From Nocardia donostiensis (GTDB lineage Bacteria; Actinomycetota; Actinomycetes; Mycobacteriales; Mycobacteriaceae), in assembly GCF_002081715.1 (NCBI RefSeq), contig NZ_MUKP01000046.1, positions 1 through 36,998 of the forward strand: a DNA stretch of 36,998 nt. The letters are read 5' to 3'. Made by a program: the position numbers and the translations under genes. Within the stretch, counting starts at the first letter, position 1. Each line of letters begins with the position of its first letter. Below the pieces are notes generated by a model. It did no database searches. It was not told the DNA's origin and saw only the letters and a program-made list of their open reading frames with translations. Positions 1-8,597 of this stretch are shown here, in pieces.

Positions 1-3000
1 AACCTCGGGCCGCGCCCTCTTCCGGTAGCGCCGCCTCGGCGTACAGATCCGCGCCGTCGCGCCACAGCGCGCGCAATCCGCGGAACACCGGCCCGTATCC
101 GTATCCGGCTGCAGCCAGTCGGTCGTAGCCGCCGTCGACATCCACCGCCACGGCTCCTGCCGGCGGCCACGACGGCAGTGCGGGCTCGTCCGCCTGTTGG
201 GCGGCGCCTCCGACAACTCCGCTGCCTGCGGCGACTCGGCCCCGTGCATGCAGGGTCCACTCGGTGTCGACGCCGGTATCGGGGCAGGCGTAGATCGACA
301 ATGCTCGCGCGCCGGTGTCATCGCACCCACCGACGACCACCTGGATGCGTACCCCGCCGTCGTCGGGCAGCACCAGCGGTTGCAGTAGCGCCAGTTCCTG
401 GACGGCCGGGGCGCCGACCTCGTCACCGGCGCGAACGGCCAACTCCAGCAGACCGGTACCGGGGAACAGGACCAGGCCACCGAAACAGTGGTCGGCCAGC
501 CACGGATGAGTACGCAGCGACACCCGACCGGTCAGGGTGCGCCCACCCGAGTCCGGTGCGGCGACCACCGCGGCGAGGAAGGGGTGCTCGGCCGCGGACT
601 GCCCCAGCGCGCGCACATCCTGCGCACCCGACCCGGTGTCGAGCCAGTAGCGGCGACGCTGGAACGCATAGGACGGCAGCCGAACCCGCCGGGCGCGGCG
701 GTGTGCGGACAGTTGCCGCCAATCGATGTCGACACCGCCGACCTCCAGTTGCGCCGCCGTGTTCAGCAGACGCTGCGCCGCGCTCTCGTCGCGCCGCAGG
801 GTGCCGACCACGATCGCCGCGGCCCCGTTGGCGTGCACGGTGTCGAGGGTGTGCTCGATATGCATCGCCAGCACCGGGTGCGGGCTGATCTCGACGAACG
901 CGCCGAACCCGTCCGCGTGCAGCGTCCGCACGACCGGTTCGAACAGCACCGGGCGCCGGCAGTTGTCGAACCAGTACCGCGCGGTCAGTTCGCGTCCCGC
1001 GATCTGCGTGCCGGTGACCGTGGAATAGATCGGGATCTCGCCGTTGCCGGGAGTCGCGAACGACAACGCCCCCAGCAGGCGGCCCCGCAGCCGGTCCACC
1101 GCCACCGTATGCGAGGGTACGGTGGCTGCCACCACCCGTGCTCGCACGCCGTCGGCCGTGAGCGCCGTGACCAAGGCCTCCAGCGCATCGTCCGGGCCGG
1201 CGACCGATACCCCGCCGGGGCCGTTCACCCCCGCCAACGACAGCTCGGGGTACGCGGCCAGATACCGTTCGGCTTCGGCCTGCGACAGCGCAACCGAGGC
1301 GATCGCACCGGCTCCGGTCAGCTCCTCGGCGAAAATCTGTGCCCGGGTCACCACCAGCCGCAGCGCGTCTTCCAGTGACAGCACTCCGGCGACGTGTGCG
1401 GCGGCGATCTCCCCCTGGGAATGCCCGGCCACGGCATCCGGCCGTACGCCGAACGCCTGCCACACCCGGGCCAATGCGACCATGACCGAGAACAGCACCG
1501 GTTGCAGCACATCGATCCGGTCCAGCATCGCTCGAGACCGCTCGGACGGCCCGTCGAGCACCTCGCGCAGCGACCAGTCCACCTGAGACACAAGCACTGC
1601 CGCGCACTCGTCGATCGCTTGCGCGAACACCGGCGACGACGCCAGCAGCTCCCGCCCCATCCCCACCCACTGCGTCCCCTGGCCGGGGAATACGAACACC
1701 GTCCGCGCCGATCCCCTGGTCTCGCCCGTCACCACGCCCGGCTCCGGCGACCCGGATTCCACCGCAGGCAAGCGTTCCAGCAACTGTTCCCTGGATTCGC
1801 CGAACACGACGGCCCGATGTTCGAACCTTGCCCGGCCCGAGGTCAGCGACCAGCCGATATCGGCGGGGTCGAGGTCCGGTCGCGCGGCCACGTATTCGGT
1901 CAGCCGCCGCGCCTGGGCGCCCAGCGCCGCGGCGTCGCGTCCCGACACCAGCCAGGCCACCGTGTTCCCGGCGAGTGGCACCGCCGATTCCCCGTCCGGC
2001 GCCGCCCGCTCCGCGTCGCCGGGCTCGGCGGGTGGTGCCTCCTCGAGGATCATATGCGCATTGGTGCCGCTGATCCCGAACGACGACACCGCGGACCGCC
2101 GGGGTCGTGCACCGGTCGGCCAGGGACGCTGCTCGGTCAACAGCCGGACCGTGCCCGAGGCCCAGGTCACCTGGGATGTGGGTACCTCGGCGTGCAGTGT
2201 CTGCGGCAGCACACCGTGCCGCATGGCCTGCACCATCTTGATCACCCCCGCCACCCCGGCAGCGGCTTGAGTATGGCCGATATTGGATTTGATCGACCCC
2301 AGCCACAGCGGCTGCTCGGCGGGACGATCCTGCCCGTAGGTGGCGATCAGTGCCTGCGCTTCGATCGGGTCCCCGAGCGCTGTTCCGGTGCCGTGCGCCT
2401 CCACCGCATCCACCTCACCTGCCGACAATCCCGCATTCGCCAGCGCCCGCCGGATCACCCGCTGCTGCGACGGACCGTTCGGCGCGGTCAACCCGGCCGA
2501 AGCACCATCGGAATTGGCGGCCGAACCCCGAATCACGGCCAGGACCTCGTGCCCCAGCTCCCTGGCCCGCGACAACCGCTCCACCACGACCAGCGCCACC
2601 CCCTCGGCGAGCCCGGTGCCGTCCGCGCCCTCGGCGAAGGCACGGCACCGCCCGTCGCGGGTGAGCCCGCCCTGCTGGGAGAACTCGATGAACGCGGCCG
2701 GTGTCGACATCACCGTGACGCCCCCTGCCAGCGCCATCGAACACTCCCCGGACCGAATCGAGTGCACCGCGTGATGCAGGGCCACCAGGCTCGACGAGCA
2801 CGCCGTATCGATCGCCACTGCCGGGCCTTCCAGCCCGAGGACATAGGACACCCGGCCCGCGACGACGCTGGCGGTGGCCCCGATCGCGCGGTACCCCTCC
2901 GCGTCTGCTGTATCGGCGTCCACCGCGCCCGCACCGTAGGACTGGTCGATCACGCCGATGAACACGCCGGTATCGCTTCCGCGCAGCGTCGCCGGTGCGA

Positions 3001-3418
3001 TACCGGCGTACTCGAGCGACTCCCACGCTGTTTCGAGTACCAGCCGCTGCTGCGGGTCCATGGCCTTGGCCTCACGTGGGCTGATACCGAAGAACCCAGC
3101 GTCGAATTCCAGGGCGTCGTAGAGGAATCCCCCCGCCCTGGCGCCCGACGTCCCGGCCGCACCGGTCGTTTCGTCGAACAGTGTCGTCAGGTCCCAGCCA
3201 CGGTCGGCAGGGAACGGGCCGATCGCGTCATGACCGTCGAGCAGTGCCCGCCACAGCTGCTCCGGCGAGGTCACCGCACCCGGCAGGCGGCAGCCCATGC
3301 CGACGATCGCCACCGGTTCGGCGAGCCGGTGTTCCAGCTCGGTCAGACGTTTACGTGTCGAACGCAGAGTGACCAGAGTGCGCTTGAGGTACTCGAGGGA
3401 CGTCTCGTCGGCCGGCAT
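1..3418 (-). CDS. Modular type I polyketide synthase, N-terminal part (docking-KS-AT-DH; C-terminus outside window)
   Basis: The frame is open from the ATG at 3418 to the window edge (about 1139 codons). AAGGAG lies just upstream of the ATG, which fixes the start. Residues 1-32 form a charged helix (EYLKRTLVTLRSTRKRLTELE) typical of PKS docking regions. The ketosynthase spans about 33-455, with active-site Cys207 in DTACSSS and the histidines in EAHGTGT and NIGHTQAAAG. The acyltransferase spans about 570-870, starting at VFPGQGTQW, with Ser667 in GHSQGE. The specificity signs RIDVLQ, GHSQG and VPSH (767-770) resemble methylmalonyl-type more than malonyl-type (HAFH) transferases; this is an inference. 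A dehydratase hot-dog domain begins near 940, with His977 in an HxxxGxxxxP motif. Any KR, ER and ACP domains lie beyond the edge. There is no loading module, so this is an extension module or an iterative enzyme. The gene overlaps the exporter gene upstream and probably shares its transcript. The product is unknown. Confidence 0.95.
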   Translation of the reverse strand, partial: MPADETSLEYLKRTLVTLRSTRKRLTELEHRLAEPVAIVGMGCRLPGAVTSPEQLWRALLDGHDAIGPFPADRGWDLTTLFDETTGAAGTSGARAGGFLYDALEFDAGFFGISPREAKAMDPQQRLVLETAWESLEYAGIAPATLRGSDTGVFIGVIDQSYGAGAVDADTADAEGYRAIGATASVVAGRVSYVLGLEGPAVAIDTACSSSLVALHHAVHSIRSGECSMALAGGVTVMSTPAAFIEFSQQGGLTRDGRCRAFAEGADGTGLAEGVALVVVERLSRARELGHEVLAVIRGSAANSDGASAGLTAPNGPSQQRVIRRALANAGLSAGEVDAVEAHGTGTALGDPIEAQALIATYGQDRPAEQPLWLGSIKSNIGHTQAAAGVAGVIKMVQAMRHGVLPQTLHAEVPTSQVTWASGTVRLLTEQRPWPTGARPRRSAVSSFGISGTNAHMILEEAPPAEPGDAERAAPDGESAVPLAGNTVAWLVSGRDAAALGAQARRLTEYVAARPDLDPADIGWSLTSGRARFEHRAVVFGESREQLLERLPAVESGSPEPGVVTGETRGSARTVFVFPGQGTQWVGMGRELLASSPVFAQAIDECAAVLVSQVDWSLREVLDGPSERSRAMLDRIDVLQPVLFSVMVALARVWQAFGVRPDAVAGHSQGEIAAAHVAGVLSLEDALRLVVTRAQIFAEELTGAGAIASVALSQAEAERYLAAYPELSLAGVNGPGGVSVAGPDDALEALVTALTADGVRARVVAATVPSHTVAVDRLRGRLLGALSFATPGNGEIPIYSTVTGTQIAGRELTARYWFDNCRRPVLFEPVVRTLHADGFGAFVEISPHPVLAMHIEHTLDTVHANGAAAIVVGTLRRDESAAQRLLNTAAQLEVGGVDIDWRQLSAHRRARRVRLPSYAFQRRRYWLDTGSGAQDVRALGQSAAEHPFLAAVVAAPDSGGRTLTGRVSLRTHPWLADHCFGGLVLFPGTGLLELAVRAGDEVGAPAVQELALLQPLVLPDDGGVRIQVVVGGCDDTGARALSIYACPDTGVDTEWTLHARGRVAAGSGVVGGAAQQADEPALPSWPPAGAVAVDVDGGYDRLAAAGYGYGPVFRGLRALWRDGADLYAEAALPEEGAARG

Positions 3419-5576
3419 GCCACTCCTTCTGCACAGTTGACCATCGGGGCGCCGGATGGTCGCGGGGTCCGGGATCACCCGAACGCCGGATACCGGGCAG
3501 CCACCAGTTCGCGTTGCCCATCAATGTCACGATCGCCGGCACCAGCAGCATCCGCACGATCGTCGCGTCGATGACGATCGCCAGCACCATGCCGACGCCG
3601 GTCACCCGGATCACCGAGACCTCGGACAGCGCGGAGGCACCAGTGGTGACCACGAGCAGCGATGCTGCGGCGCTGATCACCCGGCCGGTATGCGCCATAC
3701 CGAACCGGATCGCGCTGTCGGTGTCGGCGCCGGCGTCGTGCGCCTCCACCATCCGGGAGATGAGAAAGACCTCGTAGTCGGTGGACAGCCCGAAAATCAC
3801 CGCGGCGACCATGATCAGTGCTGCGGAGGGCAGCGGACCGGGTTGCACACCCAGCAACTCGGCACCGTGTCCGTCCTGGAAGATCCAGGTCAGGATCCCG
3901 AAAGTGGCGGCAAGGCCGAGGCCGGCGACCGCGATCGCCTTCAGCGGCAGCGCGACCGATCGGAAAGCCACGAGCATCAGCGCGAACGTGGTGCCGACGG
4001 CAACCGCCACCATCCAGGGAAACCGTTGCACTACCGCAGCATTGCTGTCGACGGTCGCTGCGTTGTCGCCGCCGACCAGAACGGTGACCCCGTCCGGCAG
4101 CGGCATACTCCGCAGCGCCACGACCGTCGCCGCCGCGCCATCGGAAAGGTCACCGTCGGACAGCACCGCCTGCACGACGACGAAACCCGGTGTGCCAGCT
4201 ATTTCCGCGACCCGGGCCACCCCGGGCACCGCCGCGGCGGTGTGCAGCACGGCCGCCACCTCCCCGGCATCGGGCCGTCGTTCGCCGGTACCGCGCACCA
4301 GCAGCGTGGCGCCGTTGTTCGCGACCGGGAATTCGGTGGTCACCACCTGCTGGGCGAGCCGTGCCGGTTCGTCCGCGGGCAACCCGGCCACATCGTTGCC
4401 GCCCAATCGCACACCGAGTACCGGTGCGGCGCACACGCTCAGCGCGGCGACGATACCGACCGTCACCAGGATCGGGCGGCCGATGACATGGGTGGCCGTC
4501 GCAGCCCAGAATCGCTGCGCCCGCTGCTCACCACGGCACACCGCACCGCGCCGCCACGCCAGCGCGTCGATACGCGGGCCGAACAGCGCCAGCACCGCGG
4601 GCACCGCTGTCAACGCGAGCAACCCGGCCATAGCCACCGCGGCGATCGCACCGAAACCCAGGGACCGCACCATCGACTGCGGAAACACCATCATGCCAAC
4701 GGCGCCGCACATCAGCAGCAGGCCAGACAGTGCCACCGTGCGGCCCGCGGTGCACACCGTCCGGCGCACAGCCGCACCCGGGTTCCCGTCATGGCCGATC
4801 TCCTCACGGAAGCGGCTGACGATCAGCAATCCATAATCGACCGCCATACCGAAGGCGAGCACGGAGGCCATGGTCACGGCGAAACCGCTGACGTCGGTGA
4901 GATCGGCCGATAGGCGCAGCGGAGCCAGCGCAGCGAAGGCCGCCAGCGCTCCCATGCACACCGGGATCGCGGCGGCCACCGCGCTACCGAAAACAACGAC
5001 CAGCAGTATCAGCGCCAGCGGGACCGCCACGGCCTCGGCGAGGACGAGCGACTTCTTCGACTGGGTGTTGTATGCGGTGGTCGTGGCGTGGTAGCCGGCG
5101 AACTGGGTGGTTACGCCGGGCACGCGGAGCGCGGAGGTCAGTTCCATATAGGACCGCAGCCGCTGGTCGTCGTCGCCCGAGAGGGTGAGCACCGCCAGCG
5201 CCCTGGTGTGCTGGGCAGAGACCAGCATCGTGCTCGCTGACGGGGGCGAGGTCCAGTACGAACGGATCGGCCGGGCCAGCAGTGCCGGATCGACCGCATC
5301 GAGCCGGGCCGCCACCGCGGCGCGGATACCGGGATCGTCGACCGTCTTACCGGGCGGAGCGGTGTAGACGACCACCACGTCCGGTGTCTGCCGTCCCACC
5401 GCGGCTTCGAGCAACCGCTCGACCTGCGCCGATTCGCTACCCGGGTCGGTGTAGCCGGACAGGTTCAGTCGATCGAAGACGCCCAGCCCCCAGACCCCGG
5501 CCGCCAGCAGCAGCCCCACTGTCACCAACGACAGCAGCCGAGGACGCGCAGTGATCACCCGTGCCCACCGCATCAT
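3351..5576 (-). CDS. MMPL/RND-family membrane transporter
   Basis: The protein has 741 residues, close to the smaller actinobacterial MMPL proteins. It has the family architecture: one N-terminal membrane helix (about 13-33), a periplasmic porter loop beginning with the family-like segment GYTDPGSESAQVERLL, a helix bundle with FAVTMASVLAFGMAVDYGLLIVSRFREE, a second porter loop, and a second bundle with the matching IFGLSTDYEVFLISRMVEAHD. Such proteins export lipids or polyketides using the proton gradient. The start at 5576 (MMRW) has GGGAGG eight bases upstream; 5573 is an alternative. After the last helix and the NWWLPG segment, the frame continues about 45 residues and ends 68 bases inside the polyketide synthase gene. 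This suggests translational coupling, or a C-terminal tail extended by a shifted stop. Its place directly before the PKS suggests export of that product or of its lipid precursor. Confidence 0.95.
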   Translation of the reverse strand: MMRWARVITARPRLLSLVTVGLLLAAGVWGLGVFDRLNLSGYTDPGSESAQVERLLEAAVGRQTPDVVVVYTAPPGKTVDDPGIRAAVAARLDAVDPALLARPIRSYWTSPPSASTMLVSAQHTRALAVLTLSGDDDQRLRSYMELTSALRVPGVTTQFAGYHATTTAYNTQSKKSLVLAEAVAVPLALILLVVVFGSAVAAAIPVCMGALAAFAALAPLRLSADLTDVSGFAVTMASVLAFGMAVDYGLLIVSRFREEIGHDGNPGAAVRRTVCTAGRTVALSGLLLMCGAVGMMVFPQSMVRSLGFGAIAAVAMAGLLALTAVPAVLALFGPRIDALAWRRGAVCRGEQRAQRFWAATATHVIGRPILVTVGIVAALSVCAAPVLGVRLGGNDVAGLPADEPARLAQQVVTTEFPVANNGATLLVRGTGERRPDAGEVAAVLHTAAAVPGVARVAEIAGTPGFVVVQAVLSDGDLSDGAAATVVALRSMPLPDGVTVLVGGDNAATVDSNAAVVQRFPWMVAVAVGTTFALMLVAFRSVALPLKAIAVAGLGLAATFGILTWIFQDGHGAELLGVQPGPLPSAALIMVAAVIFGLSTDYEVFLISRMVEAHDAGADTDSAIRFGMAHTGRVISAAASLLVVTTGASALSEVSVIRVTGVGMVLAIVIDATIVRMLLVPAIVTLMGNANWWLPGIRRSGDPGPRDHPAPRWSTVQKEWHAGRRDVPRVPQAHSGHSAFDT

Positions 5577-5661
5577 CTGGGTAGCCTCCCGGTTCCGGCA
5601 CCGGGCCGCGATGCCCGACCCTGTTCGTGATGCGCCGCCCCCGGCACCACCACGTCACACC

Positions 5662-6555
5662 TCAGTCGAACACCAACGGCACCTCTCCGTTCGGGCCCTG
5701 CTGGTAGTCGGTGATCCGAATCAAGTGGCCGGAGGCGTTGACCTGCGGCCACATATAGGGAAACCAGTAGCTCGAATCGATCCAGATCTGCCCGACCAGC
5801 GGAACCGGCTGCCGCGAGATATCGATCGAACGCCCCGTCGGCGGATCGGCGAAACTCGCGACCTCGGCGCCATCGATGAAGAACTCGACCTTGTCGCTGC
5901 TCAGCCGCACCGAATAGGAATGCTCCCCCGCCAGGTAGGCCGGATCCAGCTGCTTGATCACGGGCAGGCCGAGGGCGCGCTTGACCATCACGAAGAACCC
6001 CCGCGGCAGGTCGCTGCCGATCGCTTCGAATATCGGCGTGGTCGCCTGACTGATCGACCCGAGCGGGCCGTCGGTGTCGTTGCGGAAGAACCACGCCGTT
6101 TCCAGCGGGCCGGGATCGGTGGTGCGGGAGGCGATTCCCCATCCCGTCGTGCCGTTCAACCCCGCCGAACCGGAGGCATCGACCTTCATCGTGACGGTAT
6201 GCCCCTGCTCCACGTTGGTGTGCGAGATGACCGATCCAGCGCTCATCAGTACCTCGGGCCGGGACGCCGCGATGCCGAGGGTCAATCCGTCCGGGCCGAA
6301 CCGCAGGGTTCCGTCGCCGTAGCTCGTACTGCACCAGTTCTCCTGGCGGGCAATGGTGAAGTCGTCGTAGTAGGGACGGTAGGGCTGCGGGTTGGGGTCG
6401 CCGTTGTATCCGGCGAGCAGCCGGCGCACATTGCCGAAGACATTGCAGTTCGCCATACCGCCGTCGTTGGGGTGCGGCTCGGCCACGGCGGTCCCCGATC
6501 CGGACGCACCCATCAACGCGGCGGTCACCATCGCTGTCGTCAAGATCCTGTGCAT
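5662..6555 (-). CDS. Secreted beta-rich protein of unknown function
   Basis: The chosen start, MHRILTTAMVTAALMGASGS, opens a clear Sec signal peptide with cleavage expected after AVAE (about residue 26). AGAGGG lies about ten bases upstream. Longer upstream frames would bury the signal peptide. The mature protein of about 270 residues has alternating hydrophobic segments (for example YSVRLSSDKVEFFIDGAEVASF), an RPYYDDFTIARQENW opening and a Trp-rich stretch (WFPYMWPQV). This suggests a jelly-roll or concanavalin-like beta sandwich, as in sugar-binding or glucanase-like proteins. I cannot point to a convincing catalytic Glu pair, so no enzyme activity is claimed. It lies 85 bases upstream of the MMPL gene on the same strand, between it and the StrR-type activator. 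It is thus probably co-regulated with the polyketide genes and acts outside the cell. Confidence 0.8.
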   Translation of the reverse strand: MHRILTTAMVTAALMGASGSGTAVAEPHPNDGGMANCNVFGNVRRLLAGYNGDPNPQPYRPYYDDFTIARQENWCSTSYGDGTLRFGPDGLTLGIAASRPEVLMSAGSVISHTNVEQGHTVTMKVDASGSAGLNGTTGWGIASRTTDPGPLETAWFFRNDTDGPLGSISQATTPIFEAIGSDLPRGFFVMVKRALGLPVIKQLDPAYLAGEHSYSVRLSSDKVEFFIDGAEVASFADPPTGRSIDISRQPVPLVGQIWIDSSYWFPYMWPQVNASGHLIRITDYQQGPNGEVPLVFD

Positions 6556-6695
6556 GGATCGAATCCCTCTGTTACGGGCGAACTGGGTGCGTTGTTCGTA
6601 CCGACTCACCGCATCGGTGTCAATGACCACAAGACGGCTTGCGTCGCGGACGTTCCTGCTCGACAAGGTCTCGGTGCCAACGTTTTTCATGATGT

Positions 6696-7718
6696 TCAGC
6701 CCGTCCCGGGAAGCGGCCACCGACCCGCGGCCGGTTGCGCGTCGTACTGTTCGAGCAGGTGGGCGAAATGCTGCCATGCCTCGGCTCGTTGCCGGGCTAG
6801 GCCGATCACCGCGGCGATGTGGTAGGGCGGCAGGTTCTCGGCCACCTTCGCCCAGTGCGCACAATCGAATCCCGGAGCCTCCAGCCAGCGCAGCAACTGC
6901 CGCCCCGAGTCGGAATGCCGGACCGCGGGATCGCGCCGCAGCCTGCCCACCGACTCCAAGTGCCCGGCCTGCTCGCTCCCGATATCGAGGCTCGCCGCTG
7001 CCGGGGTGGCCCTGCGGGGTCGTGGCGCCGCTCGGTAGCGCGCAGGCACCGGGTCCTCGCCGCGGCGCATCCGCCGCCGGACATCCTTCACCGTCGTCTC
7101 GGAAATACCCGCACGACGTGCGATTTCGGCTATCGGCACGCCGGGTTGGGTGCGCAGCAACTCCATCGCCGTGCGGCGGGCCTGCGCGGTGTCCAGCCGG
7201 TGCACCACGCCGTTGCGGGCCACTCGGCGCGGCGACTGCGGAAGTTCTGCAGCCGACCGGCGCACCGCCGCCACCGTCTTATCGGAAATCCCGGCCGCTG
7301 CCGCGATCGCCCGATTCGACCATTCGGGATAGTCGCGGATGATGCGCAGCGCGGCCGCGCGGCGTTCGCCCCGGGACAGCGGCAGACCGTGCACCACGTT
7401 CAACCGGACGGCGAGGACGAAGGCTTCGCGCTCGTCACCGTCGAACAAGATCGCGGCGATCGTGTCGTGACCACACAACCGAGCCGCTCGCACCCGGTGC
7501 GCGCCATCGATGATGCGCATGGTTTGCCGATGGACAAGTATCGGCGGCCAGGGCGCTCCCGCTTCGGCCAGCGACCGCACGTGTTCGGGATCGTCACCGT
7601 CGATCCGCGGTGTATCCGGCGCCCGCAGGCTCGACACCGCAACGTCGACCACCGCACCGAAGGCTGTCCGGCCCGGATCCAGCCCCTGTGGCAGTAGATC
7701 CGCGCATACACTATCCAT
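6696..7718 (-). CDS. StrR-family (ParB-like N-terminal domain) pathway activator
   Basis: The protein has 340 residues. The N-terminal part contains DPEHVRSLAEAGAPWPPILVHR followed by RIIDGAHRVRAARLCGHDTI and DGDEREAFVLAVRLNVVHGLPLS. This is the ParB/Spo0J-like fold used by StrR, the streptomycin-cluster activator, and its relatives such as NovG. Two helix-turn-helix segments follow, near 130-155 (EWSNRAIAAAAGISDKTVAAVR) and 195-220 (VPIAEIARRAGISETTVKDVRRR). The C-terminal third is rich in Arg and Pro and then helical. StrR-type proteins activate antibiotic biosynthesis genes by binding GTTC-type inverted repeats. The gene stands at the head of the minus-strand group (secreted protein, MMPL, PKS), which fits a cluster-specific activator. 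The ATG at 7718 is preceded by an AAGGTGGG stretch. I found no convincing canonical StrR site next to it. Confidence 0.9.
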   Translation of the reverse strand: MDSVCADLLPQGLDPGRTAFGAVVDVAVSSLRAPDTPRIDGDDPEHVRSLAEAGAPWPPILVHRQTMRIIDGAHRVRAARLCGHDTIAAILFDGDEREAFVLAVRLNVVHGLPLSRGERRAAALRIIRDYPEWSNRAIAAAAGISDKTVAAVRRSAAELPQSPRRVARNGVVHRLDTAQARRTAMELLRTQPGVPIAEIARRAGISETTVKDVRRRMRRGEDPVPARYRAAPRPRRATPAAASLDIGSEQAGHLESVGRLRRDPAVRHSDSGRQLLRWLEAPGFDCAHWAKVAENLPPYHIAAVIGLARQRAEAWQHFAHLLEQYDAQPAAGRWPLPGTG

Positions 7719-8597
7719 CCGATACCCACCTTGCGAAACACCCGCCGGGGCAAGGGTTTACGCCGGCGGTCGGGCGTCCACGCTCCCGCAAGTTACCGCC
7801 CATTCCATCCTGCCGAGCCGAACGTATCACTCGGCCACGCCCCACGGCGGGGGAATCGATAGACTCATTCTGCATGACGCATCGGTGGGTCGCGGCTGAA
7901 CGAAAAACTGAACCTCGTTCGCAGAGCGACAGCGAAGAGTGTGTGGCACAATCGGTTTCACTCTCTGGCTAACCCAGCGCAACGTTGTTTGCCCGATGGT
8001 TTCGTAAGTTGGAGTGATTGCTCGGGCAGCCGAGCAGGACGCAGATCGCAGAGTTGGAGGCCGAGATCGCCGAGTTACAGCGTCGGCCAGGGAGGAACTC
8101 GCGGAATTTCGACGACGTGCCCGACAATGCCGCACCGTGCAGCGCCACAGAAGCACTGAACACGATGACAACGAGGTGGACAGCCCCGGCCGACCCACAC
8201 GACCAGCCCGCCGGCTACCCCACGCAGAGGTGTTGCCTGGCGGATTGAACTCTGAACAGGTCGATCCTCCAGCCCCTTGCCCCGGCTTCCGGAGAGCTCT
8301 GTCAGCGACAAGAGCACGGCGCGGTTGCCACCTGCGCGCACCCAGGAGCTGGGACAGGCAACCCCGTGTTACGGCAATCAGCACCTAACTGGCTACTGAC
8401 GGGTAAGCCACCGATTCGAACTGCGGTCGCGGACAGGTAACGACTAGACTCCCTTCGGTGCTCAAAACTCTTGCAGTTACGTGGTTTTTTGCCGGGGCAT
8501 GCCGCGTCGGAGTGACGCCGTAGCAACTTCCAGTGTCGCCGGTGCTGCTCGATGCCATGCAGCCCTTGACCACTACTGATCATCAAAGGAGATCCGG
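7719..8597. other. Gene-poor stretch between the StrR-type gene and the P450 gene
   Basis: About 880 bases separate two divergently transcribed genes. Apart from a short transposase-like remnant (8018-8116) I see no credible coding sequence. The longer open frames here are Arg/Ser-rich on both strands and lack ribosome sites or recognisable motifs. The P450 ribosome-binding site (AAAGGAG, 8586-8591) lies at the right end. TAGACT at 8445-8450 fits the actinobacterial TAnnnT -10 pattern but is only a weak promoter candidate. Confidence 0.5.
8018..8116 (+). mobile_element. Remnant of an IS66-type transposase (N-terminal coiled-coil piece)
   Basis: Translation of this stretch gives QIAELEAEIAELQRRPGRNS followed by RNF. 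IS66-family TnpC proteins start with a similar leucine-zipper segment ending in (L)G-x-NSRNSSKPPS. Here the leucine before Gly is Pro, and the match stops right after NSRN, where the conserved SSKPPS should follow. A stop codon sits directly upstream (8015-8017), and no catalytic domain or terminal repeats were found. It is therefore a short degenerate fragment, and the family assignment rests on about 25 residues. Confidence 0.45.

Noticed and set aside
423..2306. Long Arg/Gly-rich minus-strand open frame of 627 codons
   Set aside because: It overlaps the polyketide synthase in another frame of the same strand, has no domain motif and an unnatural Arg/Gly composition; the PKS frame carries KS, AT and DH active sites through the same bases.
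1394..3574. 726-codon open frame on the plus strand
   Set aside because: It is antisense to the PKS gene, His/Arg/Pro-rich, without motifs or ribosome site, and a product of high GC content.
3456..4913. 485-codon plus-strand frame opposite the MMPL gene
   Set aside because: Antisense shadow of the transporter; composition dominated by His, Arg and Gln with no family signs.
6584..6603. CGAAC-N10-GTTCG dyad as a StrR-type operator
   Set aside because: Known StrR sites have the arms in the opposite orientation (GTTC outside, GAAC at the other end), and the match is too short.
5551..6825. 424-codon plus-strand frame opposite the secreted protein gene
   Set aside because: Antisense to a gene with a clear signal peptide; no recognisable domain.
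6556..6864. N-terminal extension of the secreted protein
   Set aside because: It would place about 100 unlikely residues before a perfect signal peptide and overlap the StrR-type gene.
7827..8384. 185-codon minus-strand frame before the P450 gene
   Set aside because: Ser/Arg-rich, no ribosome site or motif, and opposite to the IS66-like remnant.
8405..8445. ATTCGAACTGCGG as a tRNA T-arm
   Set aside because: No acceptor stem or D-arm can be folded around it; chance similarity.
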